64,000 nt of DNA from CAWACP01 sp963780655 (lineage in GTDB: Bacteria; Acidobacteriota; Terriglobia; Bryobacterales; Bryobacteraceae), in NCBI GenBank assembly GCA_963780655.1, contig CAWACP010000003.1:1736001-1800000 (forward strand). The letters are read 5' to 3'. A program made the position numbers and the translations under genes. The notes below the pieces were generated by a model. The model was not told where the DNA came from, searched no databases, and saw nothing but the letters and a program-made list of their open reading frames with translations. Below are positions 35,108-43,586 of the stretch, piece by piece; the stretch's first letter is position 1, and the number at the start of each line of letters is the position of its first letter.

Positions 35108-37366
35108 ATGGAGAAAGAACTCACAGGGACAGCGGCGGTCGTCCCCAATAACGAGCAAAGCGTATCAGGCCCAACTAAGTGCCCTTTCACGAGCGGCCCG
35201 CGCAAACACACGGTAGCCGGCGCCCCAACCAATGCGGCCTGGTGGCCTGATCAACTGAATCTGAAGATCCTGAACCAGCACTCGCCCCTGTCCGATCCCA
35301 TGGACAAGGAGTTCAATTATGCCGAAGAATTCAGGACACTCGACCTCAATGCCGTCGTCCGTGACCTCAATGCATTGATGACGGACTCGCAAGAGTGGTG
35401 GCCCGCCGATTATGGCCACTACGGGCCGTTTTTCATTCGTATGGCGTGGCACAGTGCGGGAACCTACCGCATCGGCGACGGCCGCGGCGGGGCGGGCTCC
35501 GGCACACAGCGTTTTGCGCCCCTCAACAGCTGGCCGGACAATGCGAACCTCGATAAAGCGCGCCGGTTGCTCTGGCCGATCAAGCAGAAGTATGGCCGGA
35601 AACTCTCCTGGGCCGATCTCATCGTTCTCGCCGGCAACGTGGCTCTCGAGTCGATGGGGTTTAAGACTTTCGGGTTTGGCGGTGGACGCGCGGACGTGTG
35701 GGAGCCGCCGGAGGATATTTTCTGGGGGCCTGAGGGGAAGTGGCTGGCTGACGAGCGCTACAGCGGCGATCGTGAGCTGGATAATCCTCTCGCGGCGGTT
35801 CAGATGGGCCTGATTTATGTGAATCCGGAAGGGCCCAATGGAAAGCCCGATCCAGTCGCCTCGGCGCGCGATATTCGGGAGACCTTCGCCCGCATGGCGA
35901 TGAATGACGAAGAGACCGTCGCGTTGATCGCCGGCGGCCACACGTTCGGCAAGACCCACGGCGCCGCCGATGCCGGCCGTTATGTCGGCCCCGAACCCGA
36001 GGGCGCTCCCATCGAGGAGCAGGGCCTCGGATGGAAAAACACGTACGGCAATGGCAACGGCGACCACACCATCACCAGCGGCATCGAGGTCACGTGGACA
36101 ACCACGCCGGTGAAGTGGAGTAACAACTACCTGGAAAACCTGTTCAGTTACGAATGGGAACTGGTGAAGAGCCCAGCGGGCGCGAACCAGTGGGCTCCGA
36201 AAGATCCGGCTGCGGCGACTGCCGTTCCCGGCGCCCACGATCCATCGAAGCGGCACGCCCCGGGAATGCTCACGACGGATATCGCCCTGAAGGTGGACCC
36301 CATCTACGCGCCGATCGCGCGGCGCTTTCTCGAGAATCCGCAGGAGTTCGCCGATGCCTTCGCCAAGGCCTGGTATAAGCTGACGCACCGCGACATGGGA
36401 CCTCTCGCGCGATATCTCGGTCCGCTCGTGCCTAAGGAACCCCAGCTCTGGCAGGACCCTGTTCCCGCTGTGGATCACGAATTAATTGGGGAGAAGGACA
36501 TTGCCGCTCTGAAGGCCAAAATCCTGAATTCCGGTCTGTCGGTCTCGGAACTGGTCACCACTGCGTGGGCTTCGGCTGCGACGTTCCGCGGCTCCGACAA
36601 GCGCGGCGGGGCGAATGGGGCGCGCATTCGGCTCGCGCCGCAAAAGGACTGGGAAGTGAATCAGTCGCCTGAAGTGGCGAAGACCCTCCAGACTCTCGCC
36701 GCGATCCAGAAGGATTTCAACAGGTCGCTATTCGGCGGCATGAAGGTCTCGCTGGCTGACCTGATCGTCCTGGGCGGCTGCGCAGCCGTTGAGGAAGCGG
36801 CAAAAAGGGCTGGGCACGACGTGAAGGTTCCTTTCTCGCCAGGGCGCACCGATGCCTCGCAGGAGCAGACCGACGTGCACTCTTTCGCCGTAATGGAGCC
36901 GGTCGCGGACGGGTTCCGCAACTACGTGCAGAATGGCCAGCAAAGGCCGGCGGAGGAACTGCTGGTGGATCGGGCACAGTTGCTGACGCTGACTGCTCCC
37001 GAGATGACGGTTCTCATCGGCGGCCTGCGCGCTCTGAACGCGAACTTCGGGCACTCCAAACACGGCGTCTTCACCGACCGGCCGGAGACGCTGACGAACG
37101 ATTTCTTCGTCAACCTGCTCGACATGAAGACGAAGTGGGAGCCCTCCACAGCCGAAGGCGTTTATGAAGGGCGCGATCGAACGACCGGCGAAACCAAATG
37201 GACCGGTACCCGTGTCGACCTTGTCTTCGGCTCGAACTCCCAGCTCCGGGCCATCGCGGAGGTCTATGCGTGTGACGACGCAAGAGAAATGTTCGTGAAG
37301 GACTTCGCGGCGGTCTGGAACAAGGTGATGAATCTCGATCGCTACGACCTTGCCGCGAGGGCGTGA
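35108..37366 (+). CDS. katG: catalase-peroxidase
   Basis: Bifunctional heme catalase-peroxidase of 752 residues that removes H2O2. Distal residues Arg111, Trp114 and His115 are in RMAWHSAGTYR; the tyrosine of the Met-Tyr-Trp crosslink is in LIYVNPEGPNG; the proximal His278 is in GGHTFGKTHG. Both N-terminal (active) and C-terminal (inactive copy) peroxidase domains are complete. ATG 35108 has AGGAGA seven bases upstream. It follows perR in the classical peroxide-defence pairing, so derepression by peroxide is expected. A 12-base-arm inverted repeat lies just after the stop. Confidence 0.97.
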   Translation: MEKELTGTAAVVPNNEQSVSGPTKCPFTSGPRKHTVAGAPTNAAWWPDQLNLKILNQHSPLSDPMDKEFNYAEEFRTLDLNAVVRDLNALMTDSQEWWPADYGHYGPFFIRMAWHSAGTYRIGDGRGGAGSGTQRFAPLNSWPDNANLDKARRLLWPIKQKYGRKLSWADLIVLAGNVALESMGFKTFGFGGGRADVWEPPEDIFWGPEGKWLADERYSGDRELDNPLAAVQMGLIYVNPEGPNGKPDPVASARDIRETFARMAMNDEETVALIAGGHTFGKTHGAADAGRYVGPEPEGAPIEEQGLGWKNTYGNGNGDHTITSGIEVTWTTTPVKWSNNYLENLFSYEWELVKSPAGANQWAPKDPAAATAVPGAHDPSKRHAPGMLTTDIALKVDPIYAPIARRFLENPQEFADAFAKAWYKLTHRDMGPLARYLGPLVPKEPQLWQDPVPAVDHELIGEKDIAALKAKILNSGLSVSELVTTAWASAATFRGSDKRGGANGARIRLAPQKDWEVNQSPEVAKTLQTLAAIQKDFNRSLFGGMKVSLADLIVLGGCAAVEEAAKRAGHDVKVPFSPGRTDASQEQTDVHSFAVMEPVADGFRNYVQNGQQRPAEELLVDRAQLLTLTAPEMTVLIGGLRALNANFGHSKHGVFTDRPETLTNDFFVNLLDMKTKWEPSTAEGVYEGRDRTTGETKWTGTRVDLVFGSNSQLRAIAEVYACDDAREMFVKDFAAVWNKVMNLDRYDLAARA

Positions 37367-37380
37367 CGCGGCGCGCAAAC

Positions 37381-37435
37381 GCTCCCTCGCGGCCGCGGAT
37401 CGGAAATGCTGACTGAGTCGCGACCGCGAGGGAGC
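37381..37435. repeat. large hairpin after katG (family C repeat)
   Basis: GCTCCCTCGCGG (37381-37392) and CCGCGAGGGAGC (37424-37435) are perfect arms. There is no T-run, so it is a repeat or mRNA-stabilising hairpin rather than a classic terminator. A relative is at 59409-59470. Confidence 0.65.
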
Positions 37436-37489
37436 CATGCTATTCTGGACGCGCTCGTTCTGCTGAGGCAGAGGGAGGAGGTCCACAGT

Positions 37490-37912
37490 ATGGCCCGAGT
37501 TCTGAACCTGAATCCGTCAGTTAGCGGGATGTCGAGTATTATTAATGTGCTGCAACACGTCGGTGCGGGAAAGCCTAACAACCCTGACGATGTGAAAGTG
37601 GTCCAGGAGCTGCTCAAAATGACGGCCAAAGGACAGCCGGTTGTCGCTGAAATCGGAGTCCCCGGCTTGACCGGCCGGTTCGACGCCTGCACGGGGTTTT
37701 GGATCTTCCATTCTCAGGCCCACAACAAGCAGGCCGGACACACGCGTCAGATCGTCGACGGAATCGTTTCGCCCGCTCGGGATTCGACATACGCGGACAA
37801 CGCGACCTGGACAATCATTCAGTTCAACTTTCTTGCCTGGAAAAGCGATCCCCGCGGCTACGCACAATTTTTTGAACGCTGGGCTGCCTCATCGATGGCT
37901 GCCACGCACTGA
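37490..37912 (+). CDS. conserved hypothetical protein
   Basis: Predicted 140-residue protein. ATG 37490 is chosen because GGGAGGAGG lies eight bases upstream; an in-frame ATG at 37406 begins inside the preceding repeat. MARVLNLNPSVSGMSSIINV and PNNPDDVKVVQELLKMTAKG hint at a peptidoglycan-binding-like fold, with repeated helical turns; FDACTGFWIFHSQAHNKQAG is aromatic-rich. No signal peptide or membrane helix is seen. Family not recognised. It lies between katG and a convergent oxidase pseudogene, with no clear partner. Confidence 0.6.
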   Translation: MARVLNLNPSVSGMSSIINVLQHVGAGKPNNPDDVKVVQELLKMTAKGQPVVAEIGVPGLTGRFDACTGFWIFHSQAHNKQAGHTRQIVDGIVSPARDSTYADNATWTIIQFNFLAWKSDPRGYAQFFERWAASSMAATH

Positions 37913-37985
37913 TGCGGCGTCGCCACCGCTTTCGAACCGCCGGAGCGCAGGACGCGTGCGAAGCAGCGGTGACTAACGTCGCCGC

Positions 37986-39110
37986 TCAGACCGCAGCGTG
38001 GCGCATTCCCGCGAATAGTGCGCCATTCTCTCGCAAAATGCGCTGGGTAATCTCAGGATCCGGATCGAGGTTCCAGTTCCCACGCTCGTGACTTCCGCCA
38101 AGAAGAATGCCATCGTGGCGCGGAAACATGTAAATGTCATCGGGCCCCACCGTCATGTAATCGATCTCGGGCTGGGGCAGCAGAAACTCGAGTTGCCCGC
38201 GCACGGGTACAAGCCCTTCGTCTCCGAACAGCGTGCGTGCGCCGAGCCCGGTGCAGTTGAAAATCAGCGTCTCCTGAAGAGTCATCAGCTCGGCTGGCGC
38301 AGCGAATTCACGCACCACGACTCTGCCGCCGGCGATGAAGAACTCATCAAGGAGCGCCTGCAGGTAGATTGCAGGCGCGATGAGCATGGAATCGCGGCGG
38401 TGCGCGTATGGGACGTCGAATGGATTCTCGTCTTTCGCGAGCTGGCGCGGCTCGGGGTAGAGTGGGTCGATCTCGCTGTACGGGCTCTCGGGCGGCGCCG
38501 GCGTCCAGGCTGAATCGCGCGACAGCGAGTACACCGGAAGCCAGCGCACTGCGAAACGATCGCCTACCAGCGACTGGTAACGGCGAAACGCGAATCGGCC
38601 GGCCTCGCCGAACTAGCGACGGAATTCGGGTGTCACACGGGAGTGGTCGTACACACTGACCGGGTCCCAGTAGCCGCCAGCCAGATTTGAAGTAGTATCC
38701 GGCGGTATCGCCTTTGCGTAGATACACACTCTGTACCCGCGTTCCTGCAGCAGCCGCGCCGTGGAAAGGCCGACGACGCCGCAGCCAATCACCGCGCATT
38801 CCCGCGTATCCAGACTGGCGGCTTCATTTACGGCGAGGTGCGCGGTTCCCCAGGAGAGGGTGATTCCAGCGCCGCCATGTCCGTAATTATGGATGACCGT
38901 CTTACTGTCCAGCTTCTCGGCGCGCACGACGAGACCGGATGGCCGGAATGGCCGCAGCCCCACCGTCGTTCGGATCACGCGGTCGGCAGCAACGTTCACG
39001 CGTGCAAGCCGCGCCGGCGCCATTGGCGGACCCAGGCGCGCACGGCGCACCGCGCAACCAGCCAGAACCGCCGGAGCGGCCGCCAGCAGCTCACGTCGCG
39101 TGCAACGCAT
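37986..39110 (-). pseudogene. D-amino-acid-oxidase-like FAD enzyme with in-frame amber stop
   Basis: FAD-dependent oxidoreductase of the DAAO family, 374 codons plus stop if read through. The N-terminus is a lipoprotein-type signal (MRCTRRELLAAAPAVLAGC), then the FAD motif CAVIGCGVVGLSTARLLQER and TTSNLAGGYWDP. A TAG at 38613-38615 stops the frame at codon 166. The same frame continues without shift and is well conserved to the end (LIFNCTGLGARTLFGDEGLV, PVRGQLEF and GILLGGSHERGNW). A single base change would restore it. It is probably a recent pseudogene or sequencing error. The downstream piece could start at 38549 but would lack the FAD domain. Confidence 0.75.
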
Positions 39111-39120
39111 ACCCAGAACA

Positions 39121-39142
39121 GTAGAGCAGGCTTTTAGCCTGC
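39121..39142. repeat. dispersed palindrome family A
   Basis: GTAGAGCAGGCTTTTAGCCT type copy just upstream of the oxidase start. Confidence 0.75.
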
Positions 39143-39151
39143 ATGCCCGAC

Positions 39152-39192
39152 CCCAAATAAGAAAGGCCTGCCCCCGTGAAGGGGAGCAGGCC
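39152..39192 (-). terminator. rho-independent terminator of the SYLF gene
   Basis: On the minus strand GGCCTGC and CCCC pair with GGGG and GCAGGCC around CTTCAC, followed by TTTCTTATTT. It lies 25 bases beyond the SYLF stop. Confidence 0.75.
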
Positions 39193-39217
39193 GATTGTTA
39201 ACTGCGGAAGTAAGTTT

Positions 39218-39898
39218 TCAGGTGCGGCCAGGCACGTACTGATTCAGAGTCGAGTACAAGGGCCGCGCGACCTCCGGACGAGGAGCATCGCCCATGATTA
39301 TCTCCTTCGGCGTGATGTCGCGCCCGTAGAGCTCACGATTCTCTTCCTGGTCCGGACGCAGAGTGGAACCGTCGAGCGAGATGCCGGCAAATACGCCGCG
39401 TGCACGCGAGTAGGACAGAATCTCGGCATGCATCAGAGCGTCCGTCTGAGCCTCGGCAGTGCGGCCCACCGGACCCGCCATGGCTGAAACATCCCCGCCG
39501 ATCGTGAATTTATCCTCGAGCAGTTTGTTCTGCCCGTGCTGATTCATGATCAGGAACACCAGATCGGTTTCGCCGGCGCCGATCTGCAAGCCAACCGAAC
39601 CACCCTCGATGCGGATCACCTCAGGCCCGGACCAGCGCCCGGAAGCCGTGCGGCACACCAGGACGCCCTTCCCGTATTTAGCGCCGACAATAAAGCCAGC
39701 TCGCTTGAGGCCCGGTACAATGCCGATGCACTCAGCCTTCTCCAGGAGTTCCTGGGGAATGCCCTTATCCGGCGTGCTCATGATCTCGTTGAAAACGTCG
39801 GCGGCTGCACGGATGTGTTTTTCCGCATCGCCAGCCGCGAATGTCAGGGCCGGCGCGAGGGCCAGCACACAGAGAAGCTTCGATTTCATCTTCCTCAC
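39218..39898 (-). CDS. exported SYLF-domain (Ysc84-type) lipid-binding protein
   Basis: Predicted 226-residue protein with a signal peptide (residues 1-22, ending LTFAAG). The SYLF domain, residues about 30-205, has PQELLEKAECIGIVPGLKRA, GFIVGAKYGKGVLVCRTASG, GSVGLQIGAGETDLVFLIMN and AEILSYSRARGVFAGISLDG, the order typical of bacterial members. SYLF proteins bind phosphoinositides in eukaryotes; the bacterial role is not settled, but export to periplasm or outer membrane is likely. It is followed by a good terminator. The neighbouring sigma-like and DUF892 genes suggest a stress group. Confidence 0.87.
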   Translation of the reverse strand: MRKMKSKLLCVLALAPALTFAAGDAEKHIRAAADVFNEIMSTPDKGIPQELLEKAECIGIVPGLKRAGFIVGAKYGKGVLVCRTASGRWSGPEVIRIEGGSVGLQIGAGETDLVFLIMNQHGQNKLLEDKFTIGGDVSAMAGPVGRTAEAQTDALMHAEILSYSRARGVFAGISLDGSTLRPDQEENRELYGRDITPKEIIMGDAPRPEVARPLYSTLNQYVPGRT

Positions 39899-39924
39899 TC
39901 TTTCTCAACGCTGATCCGGCCGCG

Positions 39925-40437
39925 TCAGGCGGCTGCCGCGGTGGTCGGCGCTGCTGCGATTGGGGCCCGCTCCGGCATCCGCCGTCCGAGCCGTTTCCCC
40001 ACGGTTCTGCGCGCGCGAAGCAGGCGAATGCGGACCGCGGTTTCAGTCCAACCCTGCTGCGATGCAATTTCCTGAACTTTGTACCCTTCCAGATAGTGGC
40101 GTTGCAGAACCATGCGGTCGTTCTGCTTACAGCACTTCAGTATCCTTTTGACGTCGATGGCAGCCAGGTTGATCTTTGGCGGGGTGGAAAGCTCCGGAAG
40201 AGTCTGCAGAAGGGGTTCACGCCGGATGAAACTGCGGTGAATGTTCAGCGCGATGCTGTTCATCCACGTCAGCACCATATTCTGGTCGCGCAGCTGGCCC
40301 AGTCTTTCCCAGCCCTTCGCCCAGGCAGCCTGCGCGGTTTCCTGCGCGGAGTCGTAGGAAAGGCCCCGCGAAACCAGGAAACGAACCGTGAGATTGTATC
40401 CCTTCTGATAAGCCGCTCCGTATTCTTCTCTCGTCAT
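39925..40437 (-). CDS. ECF-like sigma-70 family protein
   Basis: Predicted 170-residue regulator. ATG 40437 follows GGAGAAAAA. Region 2-like sequence (YDSAQETAQAAWAKGWERLG and LTWMNSIALNIHRSFIRREP) and region 4-like sequence (LQRHYLEGYKVQEIASQQGW and ETAVRIRLLRARRTVGKRLG) are visible. The region-2 acidic patch is reduced compared with classical ECF factors, so promoter melting needs testing. No anti-sigma gene is adjacent. Its neighbours, an exported SYLF protein and a DUF892 protein, are candidate targets. Confidence 0.78.
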   Translation of the reverse strand: MTREEYGAAYQKGYNLTVRFLVSRGLSYDSAQETAQAAWAKGWERLGQLRDQNMVLTWMNSIALNIHRSFIRREPLLQTLPELSTPPKINLAAIDVKRILKCCKQNDRMVLQRHYLEGYKVQEIASQQGWTETAVRIRLLRARRTVGKRLGRRMPERAPIAAAPTTAAAA

Positions 40438-40496
40438 TTTTTCTCCACTACTCCTCAGTTCTTTTTCGTCTTCCTGCCGCCACTTAAGCCCGGCGC

Positions 40497-41024
40497 CTAC
40501 TGCTCTTTCTGTTCCGACTCCCCCGAATTGCCCATTTCCTTCGCGCGGATATTGACGACCTTTTTCGCGATTGACGTCAGCTTCCTGTCCGTTTCTTCCT
40601 CTTCGCGGAGGCTCTGCTCCAGCAGTTGGGCTGCCTCTTTGTGACCCAGTGTCTGGGCCATGGTGCGGACGGTTCCGTATCCCGCCATTTCGTAGTGCTC
40701 CACCTTTTGGGCGGCGCCGATCAGGCCGACGTCGAGAAGCTCCGGTTCGATGTCCTCGCTGATCAACTCCTGCCCCTCGGTGATCAGGCCCTTCATGGCC
40801 TCGCACTTCTTACCGCGCGCCGCTTTGCCGAGCGTCTCGAAAACGTGATGGAGCCGTTCCACCTGGCCCTTCGTGACTTCCAAATGTTCCTGAAATGCCT
40901 GCTTCAACTCGGGAGCGTTGGCCGCTTTGGCCATTTTCGGCAGGGCTCGCGTAAGCTGGTTCTCAGCGTCCAGCAGGTCCTTCAATTCGTCTACCAGCAA
41001 CTCGTCGAGGGTGCTGATCTTCAT
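40497..41024 (-). CDS. DUF892 (YciE/YciF-type) ferritin-like protein
   Basis: Four-helix ferritin-like protein of 175 residues. MKISTLDELLVDELKDLLDA with AENQLTRALPKMAKAANAPE and FQEHLEVTKGQVERLHHVFE matches the DUF892 family start. Metal-site candidates are the Glu/His in EHLEVT, ERLHHVFE and VEHYEMAGYG. The end is acidic and Gln/Glu-rich. In enteric bacteria the YciE/YciF pair is stress induced; metal storage or oxidative-stress roles are proposed but not proven. It lies 60 bases upstream of the sigma-like gene on the same strand. Confidence 0.88.
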   Translation of the reverse strand: MKISTLDELLVDELKDLLDAENQLTRALPKMAKAANAPELKQAFQEHLEVTKGQVERLHHVFETLGKAARGKKCEAMKGLITEGQELISEDIEPELLDVGLIGAAQKVEHYEMAGYGTVRTMAQTLGHKEAAQLLEQSLREEEETDRKLTSIAKKVVNIRAKEMGNSGESEQKEQ

Positions 41025-41459
41025 TCTTTCTCCTCCGGTTCAGGCGGTCCGACCTTTTAGGGCTCTTGTATCAACCGCACCCCCTCGGAGGCACGTTTGG
41101 CGCCAGCGAACAAACGTTGGTTGCTCGCTTGGCGGTCCGTAGAGCGATAGTTTGTAAGTGGTTATGGGCGCTGGGCTGAATAGCCGACTGGAGGCTGATA
41201 TGGCGTGGCTCCACCGTTTTTGTGCGCCCGGTAAGCCAAGCCGTTTAACGAATGCAAGAATTGCAGCCGCCGCAAAAATTTCAATGGCGGCACAGCCCCG
41301 CCCTTCTCATCGTTGGACTCCAGTGTGCACCTACACATTTCGCCCTTTTCGTCAACCGCTACGGGGTGACGGGCGTTTTATCACCCAGGGAACACCACCA
41401 CGGCTGGCCGTTAAAGAGCATCCAAACCACGCCCGTAAGGTTCGTGACAAACTGACGTC
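41025..41459. other. 435-base intergenic region, no gene supported
   Basis: It contains an imperfect inverted repeat at about 41100-41135 and GCCGCC/GGCGGC arms at 41266-41291. Short open frames at 41158-41463 lack recognisable protein character. Confidence 0.5.
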
Positions 41460-42266
41460 TTGAGGCGGCTACTCATCCGTCCGGGTGGAATCGGAGACTG
41501 CCTCCTGTGCATTCCCGCAATGGAATGCCTGACTGCGGATTACACCGAAGTATGGGCGCCATCTGCCATCGTGCCCCTGATACGGTTTGCCGACCGTGTG
41601 CGCCCAATCCCCGAGACCGGGATCGAGTTGGTGGGCTTAGAGGGCATCGAGCCTCCGGCGCCGGCGATTGCCGCTCTTCGAGGATTCGATTCGATCATGT
41701 CCTGGTACGGCGCCAACCGTGAGGAATTCCGCCGGGCCGTGGCCCAGCTCGGCCTTCCCGTCCAGTTCTTTCGCGCGCTTCCGTCCGATGGCGCAGGCAT
41801 ACATGCCCTCGATTACTATCTATCGCAGGCCGGCTGTCCGGCAGGAGCGATGCCGCGCATCGCCTGTCCCCGAGGCGACGGCGGATTCGCTGTCATCCAT
41901 CCCTTCTCCGGCAGCCCACGCAAGAACTGGCCGCTCGATCGCTTCCGCGCATTGGCGGACCGGCTGTCGATGCCGGTGGAATGGTCGGCGGGTCCCGAAG
42001 AGGAGTTGGCCGGGGCGCGCCGCTTCACCGATCTGTATAAGCTTGGCTGCTGGATCGCCTGCGCGCGCGTTTATATCGGCAACGATTCCGGTATCACGCA
42101 CCTGGCAGCGGCGGTTGGCGCCCCCGTGGTGGCCGTTTTCGGCCCAACCGATCCCGCCGTTTGGGGACCGCGTGGAGAGCGGGTCCGGATCGTTCAGTCG
42201 GGTGGGGGCTGGCCGGAGGTGGACGAAGTGATGGCCGCGGTGTCGGAGGTGGTTACCCCGCCGTGA
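41460..42266 (+). CDS. GT9-family (heptosyltransferase-like) glycosyltransferase
   Basis: GT-B fold enzyme of 268 residues from TTG 41460, related to ADP-heptose:LPS heptosyltransferases. The N-terminus LLIRPGGIGDCLLCIPAMEC is the acceptor-domain start; GGFAVIHPFSGSPRKNWPLD is the sugar-phosphate loop; YIGNDSGITHLAAAVGAPVV and AVFGPTDPAVWGP are the donor motif. It is shorter than E. coli WaaC/WaaF (about 320-350), mainly in the central part. It is probably an inner-core LPS or other envelope glycan enzyme. Its end overlaps the convergent MFS gene by 14 bases. Confidence 0.87.
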   Translation: MRRLLIRPGGIGDCLLCIPAMECLTADYTEVWAPSAIVPLIRFADRVRPIPETGIELVGLEGIEPPAPAIAALRGFDSIMSWYGANREEFRRAVAQLGLPVQFFRALPSDGAGIHALDYYLSQAGCPAGAMPRIACPRGDGGFAVIHPFSGSPRKNWPLDRFRALADRLSMPVEWSAGPEEELAGARRFTDLYKLGCWIACARVYIGNDSGITHLAAAVGAPVVAVFGPTDPAVWGPRGERVRIVQSGGGWPEVDEVMAAVSEVVTPP

Positions 42267-43422
42267 CCGTATGAGAGCGATTTGCCAAAGAATCCGGCAC
42301 TTGCCAGAAGAACCCTGCGATCACCAGCGTCGCCGTCTGCACCACCGCAATCATCGCCACGCAGGCTTTCCATCCGCCCTCGCCCCAGGCCCACGCCGGC
42401 AGGCTCGCTCCCGCACTGCCTCCGAAATAATAAAAGGAGGCGTACAGTCCGACGGCAAGCGCGCGGTGGTTTCGTGCGCATGCGCCCAGCGAGCTGTTCA
42501 CGGCGGTCTGCGCAATGAACACGCCCGTGCAGCAGATGGCCAGACCGGTGGCAACCGCCCAAAGTTGGGGATTCAGCGTGATAAACACGCCGAGCATCCC
42601 GGCAGCGCCGGCGAACATGAGCATGCGGCGGGATCCAACGCGATCGAGCAACACACCTGCGAGAGGCGTCACCATGGCGCCTACCAGGTACACCACGAAG
42701 ATCGAGCCCAGCAGTGCCGGCCCCAGCGAGAAGGGAGGCGCCGCCAAATAGAACGTCACGTACGTGAACGTGCCCACAAGGGAAAACAGAACGCAGAATC
42801 CAGCGATATAGCGGGCCATCAGCGCTCGATTCCTGAGGTGTCCCAGCGTCGCCGCAACCAGACGATCGTTCGCCGAATGCCCGGCGCGCCGCTCACGTGG
42901 AAGCGAGCGCCAGATCACGGTGGTCATGGCGAGATCCGCAAGACCGAGCGCAACGAACGACCATCGCCACTCGGCGCGATCTGCTACAAAACCCGAGACC
43001 ACCCGGCCGGCGAAGCCGCCAACCACCGTGCCGCTCACGTAGGCCGACATGGCGGACCCGATGTTGCCGCCTGCCCATTCGTCGTTGATATAGGCGACGG
43101 TTACGGAGAACACGCCGGGCGTGAAGACGCCCTGCAGGAATCGCCAGAAGATGAGCTGGTGCAGGCCGCCTGAGGTCGCGGCCAGAATCGACGTAATGCC
43201 CAGCAGGAGCGCCGAGATGACGATCAGGCGCCTGCGCCCGTACCGGTCGGCGAGGCGGCCCATGAATGGCGCCGCCAGAGCGACTCCGAGTGTCGATGCG
43301 GTGACGGTCAGGCTCACGCCGGCCTTCGACACGCGGAACACTCGCGCCAGTAAGGGCAGGATCGGCTGCGTTGCGTACAGGTTCAGGAAGGCGCAGAAAC
43401 CGGCGACGGCGACGGTCCACAT
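42253..43422 (-). CDS. MFS transporter
   Basis: Twelve-helix major facilitator of 389 residues from ATG 43422; a longer frame to 43518 would translate a dispersed repeat and is unlikely. The signature between helices 2 and 3 is GRLADRYGRRRLIVISALLL; SGTVVGGFAGRVVSGFVADR and the second-half GVLLDRVGSRRMLMFAGAAG follow. Overall it resembles YnfM-like and other putative efflux carriers (FLNLYATQPILPLLARVF). Substrate unknown. It is convergent with the GT9 gene, with overlapping stops. Confidence 0.87.
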   Translation of the reverse strand: MWTVAVAGFCAFLNLYATQPILPLLARVFRVSKAGVSLTVTASTLGVALAAPFMGRLADRYGRRRLIVISALLLGITSILAATSGGLHQLIFWRFLQGVFTPGVFSVTVAYINDEWAGGNIGSAMSAYVSGTVVGGFAGRVVSGFVADRAEWRWSFVALGLADLAMTTVIWRSLPRERRAGHSANDRLVAATLGHLRNRALMARYIAGFCVLFSLVGTFTYVTFYLAAPPFSLGPALLGSIFVVYLVGAMVTPLAGVLLDRVGSRRMLMFAGAAGMLGVFITLNPQLWAVATGLAICCTGVFIAQTAVNSSLGACARNHRALAVGLYASFYYFGGSAGASLPAWAWGEGGWKACVAMIAVVQTATLVIAGFFWQVPDSLANRSHTVTAG

Positions 43423-43486
43423 CGGCGGCGTCTGACGGGCATGACGAGGCGTCTCTATATCATCAAGTGTAGGACCGCCTGCCCTG

Positions 43487-43510
43487 CCAGGCCGAAGGCC
43501 TGCTCTACTA
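43487..43510. repeat. dispersed palindrome family A
   Basis: CAGGCCGAAGGCCTGCTCTA type copy upstream of the MFS start and downstream of the HerA stop. Confidence 0.8.
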
Positions 43511-43586
43511 CCCTCCATGCCGGGGTGTCATCCGATCGGTCCATTGCGGACGAGCCAGGGCTTTCGACCCTGCAGCGTCGAAGTGT

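Noticed and set aside
41158..41463. 101-codon frame upstream of the GT9 gene
   Set aside because: Composition looks non-coding, it has no good ribosome-binding site and it overlaps the GT9 start.
43423..43518. Longer N-terminus of the MFS transporter
   Set aside because: It would translate a family A repeat. The MFS first helix starts right after ATG 43422.
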